This document shows, in pieces, positions 58,385-64,000 of a stretch of DNA of 64,000 nucleotides; within the stretch, counting starts at the first letter, position 1, and the number at the start of each line of letters is the position of its first letter. A program made the translations under genes and the position numbers. The notes below the pieces were generated by a model. It saw nothing but the letters and a program-made list of their open reading frames with translations. It did not search any database and was not told where the DNA came from. Source of the stretch: Castor canadensis (Eukaryota; Chordata; Mammalia; Rodentia; Castoridae); assembly GCF_047511655.1 (NCBI RefSeq), contig NC_133403.1, positions 15,311,014 through 15,375,013 of the forward strand. The letters run 5' to 3'.

Positions 58385-58455
58385 TACACTACACTTCTAC
58401 CCAGCTACCTTCTACATTTCTACCCAGCTACCTTCTACACTACTACCCAGCAACC
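58385..58455 (+). repeat. Short 23-bp tandem repeat
   Basis: The unit 'cttctacccagctac' recurs three times with a spacing of 23-24 bases and small changes. No function is apparent. Confidence 0.85.
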
Positions 58456-58659
58456 TTGACTTTAATAAAAAGAGTACACAGAGAGGTTCAAGGAGGTAGG
58501 CAACTCCTGCTTAAAGAGCTATGAAGAACCTCTTTGAGTTAGATTTCAAATGATTAAGGAGAATTTCTTCATTAAAGAACATGGAATATTCATAAACATG
58601 GTGTTGACGTATGAAAGTATGGAAACTTAATGTTATTTTCCTTTAATTAGAAAAATAAA

Positions 58660-58772
58660 ATGTACTTGGTCTGGTGGAGTGCCTCAAACAGTAAAAACAC
58701 CCTGAATTCAAACCTAAGTGCTGCCAATAAATAAACAAACAAACAAACAAATAAATAAATAAAATACATTTG
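58660..58772 (+). repeat. ID-type SINE with (aaac/aaat)n tail
   Basis: 'ggtctggtggagtgcctcaa' and 'accctgaattcaaacctaag', followed by (caaa)n and (taaa)n. Confidence 0.8.
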
Positions 58773-58784
58773 TAAAAATTAAGA

Positions 58785-58874
58785 AGTTGAGCTGAAGGCC
58801 CAACTCATTGGTAGAACAATTGCCTGGCATGTGTGAGGCCCTGGGTTTGATTCCCAACACCTCCTCAAAAAGCC
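58785..58874 (+). repeat. ID-type SINE
   Basis: 'gagctgaaggcccaactcat', 'ttgcctggcatgtgtgaggc' and 'cctgggtttgattcccaaca'. Confidence 0.85.
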
Positions 58875-58911
58875 AGTTTTCTTATTTTCATACTAAGTAA
58901 ACATTGCAATA

Positions 58912-59118
58912 CCTGTTTCTGGTGGTGGGGAGGTGGTTGAGATCTGAATTCAGGACTTCAGCTTGCAAAGCAAACACTCCACTGCCTGATTCACACCACC
59001 AGTCTGTTTTGTCTGGTTATTTTGGACCTATTTGCCTAGGCCTGGCTTTGAGCCTAGATCCTTCTGATCTCAGCCTCCTAATCCTCTTGGCTAAGATTAC
59101 AGGTGTGAGCCCCTGGCA
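58912..59118 (-). repeat. Dimeric SINE, reverse
   Basis: 'cagcttgcaaagcaaacact', 'cctaggcctggctttgagcc' and 'ctaagattacaggtgtgagc'. Confidence 0.8.
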
Positions 59119-59184
59119 AGAGGCTATACAATGGGCAAAGTCTTCTCAATACCTTCATGTAAAAGGGTCCTCTGAGGGGTAGCA

Positions 59185-59272
59185 TGCAAAGTGGTTCAAA
59201 TGGCAACGCACCTGCCTAGCAAGTAAAAGGTCTTAAGTTCAAACCCCAGAACCACCACCAAAAAAATTAAGT
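59185..59272 (+). repeat. ID-type SINE
   Basis: 'gcaacgcacctgcctagcaa' and 'ttaagttcaaaccccagaac' with an A-rich tail. Confidence 0.85.
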
Positions 59273-59940
59273 AAAAATATTAAAAAGAAACAGGGCTTTC
59301 AAGTGGCTTAAGTGTGAAGACACTGTGGGGATCTGTGTACAGCACATACCCAGAATAAACTTGTTCAGCAACACCACAGCCATGGCCTTGTCTAGACACC
59401 ACTGCCCTGCTCAACCCCCTGTACCCCCAGGTTCACAATGAGCCACATTTCCTGTAGGTAATTGCATGGCTTCCCTGCACTCCTCACCACTCCCTCTACA
59501 TGGTCATGCCACTTGCTGCCCATCATCTGTGCCCCATATGCACACTGATAGGTTGCCTTCTGCCTTCCCATTGGCTGCAGACCAGATCCAGCCAGGGTAC
59601 CAGGTAACTCCTGGGTCTCCACTGCTCTAAGAAGGAAGTCAGACTTTGGGTAGGGACATTACCAAGTCTGTCTTCCTTGGGAATTCACCCCTAGCCAGCG
59701 TTTCCTTGTACTTTCTAGTAACACTTTTAATGAAAGGTTAGAAGTTCATTATGCTACAATTTCCCTGTTTAACCTACAGTGTGATTTCATTTTCATTAGT
59801 AGACTCAATTAGCAGGAATGTCCTCAGATCCTATGATCAAGAAAATTTGAATGTATGCTATTAACATTTCTATCCTTTTATTATAAATATGTTTTCAACG
59901 TATCAATGGCTAAAAGTAACCTAAAAGCACACATTCATTT
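59273..59940. other. Unassigned sequence
   Basis: A slightly GC-richer stretch lies at 59380-59640. No recognisable gene. Confidence 0.45.
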
Positions 59941-59941
59941 G

Positions 59942-60130
59942 TTTGTGTGTGTGTAGGGGGCATGTACACAGGTTTGAACTCAGGATTTTAAACTTTCAAA
60001 GCAGGCATTCTACACATGAGCCATAACTCCAGTCTATTTTTCTCTGGTTATTTTTGAGACAAGGTCACATGAACTGTTTTCCCAGGCTGGTAACTTCCAG
60101 TTCAATGGAATCACTGTGTATCACCTGGTA
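59942..60130 (-). repeat. Dimeric SINE, reverse
   Basis: 'aggtttgaactcaggatttt', 'aggcattctacacatgagcc' and 'gagacaaggtcacatgaact'. Confidence 0.8.
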
Positions 60131-60159
60131 TAAGAATTCCTCTTTTTGGAACTAAGACT

Positions 60160-60480
60160 CAGGGCTGGGCATGGTGGCTCACACCTGTAATCCCAACTAT
60201 TAGTGATGTGGAAATCATGAGGATTGCAGTTCAAGGCCAAAGTTGGCAAAAGATTAGCAAGGTCCCATTTCAACCAATGGCATGCATCTGTCTTCTCATG
60301 CTACATGGGGAGACATAAATAGGACAGATGTTCATGTTGGCCTGGGAAAAAAGGGAGACCTTATCTCAAAAGCTAAAGCAGGTCAGAGGTTGGCTCAAGT
60401 GGTAAAGCATCTGCCTAGCAACTGTCAATGTCCTGATCAGGTTCATCCTTTGTACCACCAATAAAAAGAAAGGCAAACAA
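60160..60480 (+). repeat. Composite SINE, two heads plus ID tail
   Basis: 'gggctgggcatggtggctca', 'cacctgtaatcccaactatt' and a tail 'gtggtaaagcatctgcctag'. Confidence 0.9.
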
Positions 60481-60499
60481 GAACCTAACAAATGTAAAA

Positions 60500-60600
60500 A
60501 TAATTGGTGTTGTGGCTCAAGTAGTAGAACATCTGCCTAGCTATGCAAGGCCCTGACTACAACCTCCAGTATAACCAAAAAGAAAAAACCCAAAAACAAA
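60500..60600 (+). repeat. ID-type SINE
   Basis: 'ggtgttgtggctcaagtagt' and 'agaacatctgcctagctatg' with an A-rich tail. Confidence 0.88.
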
Positions 60601-60639
60601 CTATGACCTGTAGGGCAACTACAAAGGCAGTGGAAGGGC

Positions 60640-60918
60640 AACTACCAAGGCAGTGGAAATAGGCAGATAGCAGTTTGAGGCCAACCTGGACAAAGGGTAT
60701 TGAGACCCTGTATCAAAAACAAGCTGGAAGGGGGCTGCTGGTGACTTACACCTGTAATTCTACCTACTTGAGAGGCTGAGATTAAGAGAACAGTGGTCAC
60801 AGGACAACCAGGATAAGAAAGTTTGTGAGACTCTATCTTAAGAAAAAAGCTGGGTATGGTGGCTTAAAACTGTCATCCCAGGGAAAGCAGGAACCTTAAA
60901 AAAGGAATATCATGAGAT
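60640..60918 (+). repeat. B1-like SINE pieces
   Basis: 60660-60720 ends a B1-like element ('cagtttgaggccaacctgga'). 60725-60845 is another ('ctggtgacttacacctgtaa'). A third head, 'ctgggtatggtggcttaaaa', is cut off at about 60915 by the L1 5' end. Confidence 0.75.
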
Positions 60919-60930
60919 TATGGAGGTGAT

Positions 60931-60944
60931 TCCAAGATGGCAGC
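60931..60944 (+). promoter_or_regulatory. YY1-like site at the L1 5' end
   Basis: 'tccaagatggcagc' lies within about 15 bases of the apparent L1 start. It matches the CAAGATGGC motif that positions L1 transcription in other mammals. Function here is inferred. Confidence 0.5.
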
Positions 60945-61360
60945 TAGAGGGAGGAAGAAGAAAGCGAACCTCCTATAGTGAAATCTTGGAGAGATGCTGG
61001 AGACACACTTTGCAGGAAAACCATGGAGAAGAGGCAAAACTTTGACCCCTCCACACCTCCAGCCGGTGCAGAGAATCTCCACTTCACGTTGGATGGAGAA
61101 ACAAGGAGGGACCACCGGGGCTGCCAGTCACCCATGCCCAGACAGTTTGGGAAGATGCGGACAAGGTGAGCTTCATGGTACCGCAGTACTCCCACAGACA
61201 AGCCTGGGCCAGAGCAGCATAGCCTCCTGGACAGACCGGCCTCCACCCCGGGAAAAAAGAGAAACTGACTAATAAGCAATAAGAACAATAAAGACATGCG
61301 GGAAAGAGGATGGGGCACACTGAGCGCTGAAGATTGGGGGAAGGGAATCCTTCCCAGTAA

Positions 61361-61665
61361 TGTAAATAAACAAGCCGGGCAGGCAGGAGAGGCTCCGGTG
61401 GGAGTGGGAGCGTGCGCCCAGCAACCAGGAGTGGGAAAGCTTGTGAGAGTGGCAGAGGGAGGAAAATTCCACAGGAGAGAGGGGAAGACCCACTTCCCAT
61501 GGTGAGCTGTAAACAAACATGGCGGCTGGCAGGAGCAGCAGCACCGCCCAGTGATCAGGAGCAGGAAAGCCTGTAAAAGTGGCGGTGGGAGGAAAACTGC
61601 ACAGGAGAGGGAGGAAGACCCACTTCCCACATGAACTGTAAATAAACACGCAGGCCTGAGAAAGT
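61361..61665 (+). repeat. Promoter-type tandem repeats in L1 5' UTR
   Basis: Blocks starting 'tgtaaataaacaagccgggc' (61361), 'tgtaaacaaacatggcggct' (61508) and 'tgtaaataaacacgcaggcc' (61637, cut short) repeat at 147 and 129 bases. The shared core includes 'gggaggaaaa' and 'gaagacccacttccca'. They are comparable in kind to L1 monomers of other rodents. Confidence 0.85.
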
Positions 61666-63135
61666 GGATGCAGTGTCACCTTTCCCAGTGTGCTTGGAAA
61701 GGGGAAAGGTTGTAGCAGAGGCTCACGCACAGGAGAACTCTGAGTAAACAATGCCTGCAGATCCAGGTGAGTGCTAAGCTCACCCCAGAGATCTGCATAA
61801 ACAATGCCTCCAGCAACAGCAGGCTGACAGCAGCAGGCAGGCAAGGGGACAGTTGTAGATACCATTCGCAGAACTGTCTCCAGAGACTTTTTTGTTCCTT
61901 TCCTCCCTATCTTTGATGAGAGAACAACTGAATTACACCTGCATGCTGAAAAACTTACTGAAACTGTATTGCATTTGAACTTGGGACACTTGGTGGGTTT
62001 TTGTGTGTGTGTGTGTGTAGTTTTGTTCTACTTTATGCATCCCCTTTGATGAGACAAATACAAAACAACATCTGAGGCACCATCTCCAGGATTGGAGACT
62101 GAGATGGACACTCAAATTATTAAGACTGAAAATTCATTGCATTTGAACTTGGTTTTTTTTGGTTTTTAAAAATTTTCTATTTTTCATTTTATTTTATTTT
62201 TATATAAATAAATATATTTCTTTCATTTACTTATTTTTTATTTTTATTCTTATCTTTATTTTATTTTTGATTTTCAATGCTCTCTCTCCCTCTAATGCCT
62301 GTCCAGCTTACTGTCGACTAGTACACTAATGCTCCCTGTTTATACCTTTGAAAATTTCTTGTCTGATTCCTTGTTCTGTTTTCTCCTTCTTGTCTGTTTA
62401 TTTGTTTTTCTCATTTCCTTAACTTCTTGCTTTCCATCTCCTCTCACCCTTTCATTCTAAATATTACCATTGCTATTATTACAAGCTAGAAAATACATAA
62501 TTGCACACAGTACACGGACAGAAACAACACCAAAGACAATGACAGGAAGACAGAAAAAACAGGGAAACCAGTTTCCCCACAGAAAAAAATTAGTACAGGA
62601 ACCAGAGAGGAATGAAGAAAAGAGATACTCAGATCCAGACTACAACAAAATGAAGATAAACTATGCCAAAGGACCCAAAGAAGTCCACAAGAATAATTTA
62701 AAAGAAGACATACTACAGGTACTCAATGAGAATTTTATAGAGATGATACTGGATAGGGTCAACCAAAATGTACAGGAGACACTCAAGAAATTCCAAGACA
62801 ACAAAAATAGAGAATTTGAAGAAGCAAAAGATGAAATGAAGGAAACCATAGAAGCACTGTACAAACACCAAAGAGAAACAGAGAACATGATGAATAAACA
62901 GATAAAGGAACTCAGGGCAAAAATAGACAACATTAAAGAGAAAACCACTCAGCACATGGAAAACCTCAGAAAAAAGAATGAAACAGAACTGCAAAACAAA
63001 ACGGAAGGCCAATCCAGCAGGATAGAACAAACAGAAGACATAATCTCAGAACTTGAAGATGAAATGGTAATCAAAGGAAAAAGTGAAGAAAAAGTCAAAG
63101 ACATAGTGCTTGGAAACAAGAGATCCTAAAAGTAA

Positions 63136-64000
63136 GAATACTGACATATCTGTTAGAATCATAGGGATAAAGTGAACCATATTTTTCTCTTGAGAGTATC
63201 ATGGATCTAGAGAAAACCTGTGCCCAATATTTCTTTCAGATTTGGTACATTCTAATGGCTGATGCACAGAGAAAAACTGAAAACCTTTGCTTTTCATGAA
63301 GGTAATGTTCGAATTCTACTGTTTTGTGAAATTTGCACTAGGATAATCTGTGTGCATGTGTTTGAGGGTGACGTTTTACCTCTCAATGATTAAATTTTCT
63401 AATAGCAACACACAGGTAATACTTGGCTAGTACATTAGAAGACATGTTAGTATTCTGATTTGTTTTTAAATAAGCTGAAAAATATTAGCAGTGAATCATA
63501 CAGAATAGAGAAACCTACCAGTAGAATTTCTGTTCTCTTTAGGGCCACAATCCTTGATGAAATCTTGGTATGATGGGAAAAAGATTGCTATCATTGTAGT
63601 AAAGACAAGTGTTGGTTTACTTCTCTGATTATAAAAACAGTGATTTCTAAGAGAAGTATTTGAGAACAGTGAAAATTAACATAGAACAGCACTAATAGAA
63701 ACAATTATGAATGCTATTTAATAGCTTCTTATTATCTCTAATAAAGTTAACAACAAACTTTGAGAAATATTTGTATCTCAGGTGGAGTGGAGAAAAATGT
63801 AATGCAAGGATATATCCTATTACATTCTCATGGGTCACAACATGTTTTTATGCATAAATCTTGTTGGTATTTAACAGTAAAATAACGTTCAGTGTATTGA
63901 TGACCCTTGGTCCCACCATGTCAGTGTCAGGTACATATGACCATGCAAAAGATCTGCTCATACAAATAAAGACATTATCAGGCAGCTTCTTCCAAAAAGT
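63136..64000. other. Unassigned AT-rich sequence
   Basis: No coding, RNA or recognisable repeat signal to the window end. Confidence 0.5.

Larger units (their letters stand above)
60920..63135 (+). mobile_element. L1 5' end: 5' UTR plus truncated ORF1
   Basis: The element begins with a CpG-containing, GC-richer 5' UTR (60920-61870) followed by a T-rich stretch (62145-62470), typical of an L1 promoter region. ORF1 most likely starts at ATG 62539 (MTGRQKKQGNQFPHRKK) and stays open to 63129. It shows a long charged heptad region, for example ETIEALYKHQRETENMMNK and QSSRIEQTEDIISELEDEM, the expected ORF1 coiled coil. The frame ends LGNKRS, and L1 homology stops there. The RNA-binding domain and all of ORF2 are missing. 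Confidence 0.9.

Noticed and set aside
58385-58455. CRISPR-like array
   Set aside because: Three short direct repeats without unique spacers in a mammalian genome; a simple tandem repeat.
60944-61865. Overlapping minus-strand open frames of up to 228 codons
   Set aside because: They are antisense to the L1 5' UTR and its tandem repeats. The similar peptides repeat because the DNA repeats. An antisense L1 promoter transcript is possible, but no coding evidence is visible.
62470-62538. Upstream ATG for L1 ORF1
   Set aside because: Residues before MTGRQKKQG look like 5' UTR; the ATG at 62539 gives a typical basic ORF1 start.

Overview
The window is mammalian nuclear DNA. It is AT-rich, contains no long conserved coding ORF, and is dense in LINE-1 (L1), SINE and microsatellite sequence. 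The commonest SINEs have a tRNA-like, ID-type box (mostly ending in a 'ccctgagttcaaa' block and an A tail), often joined to a B1/7SL-like half. That combination points to a castorimorph rodent such as a beaver or a heteromyid/geomyoid relative. This is recognition from memory, not a database match. I see no intact protein-coding gene, tRNA, rRNA or CRISPR array.

Layout. (1) 0-3 kb: an old L2 end, a SINE, and an L1 ORF2 fragment carrying endonuclease and partial reverse-transcriptase motifs. (2) 3.0-5.6 kb: a GC-rich block and a degenerate FRAT1/FRAT2-like copy whose middle is replaced by a long CA repeat. (3) 5.6-17.3 kb: repeat-rich intergenic DNA with a probable solo LTR, three L1 3' fragments and many SINEs. 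(4) 17.4-37.9 kb: the main feature, five tandem degenerate copies, all on the plus strand, of part of a Ral guanine nucleotide exchange factor gene (RalGDS/RGL family). The recognisable exons encode the Ras exchanger motif (REM) region, the Glu/Pro-rich linker, and possibly the start of the RasGEF domain. Exons keep matching splice phases, but each copy has stops, frameshifts, lost splice sites or missing exons. (5) 37.9-64 kb: SINE and L1 territory. It includes a stray piece of the RalGDS-like repeat at 43.3 kb between oppositely oriented L1 pieces, an internally deleted L1 (45.5-49.3 kb), a possible LTR remnant, an L2 remnant, and an L1 5' end with promoter-type repeats and a long ORF1 (60.9-63.1 kb).

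No working pathway is encoded here. The interest lies in the history of the array: an ancient SINE inherited by several copies, a deletion at a microsatellite that removed the REM exon and leading part of copy 4, a composite copy 4, and uneven decay in which copy 4 still has an open linker exon. RalGDS-type proteins activate Ral GTPases and FRAT proteins bind GSK3; both copies here look like relics.
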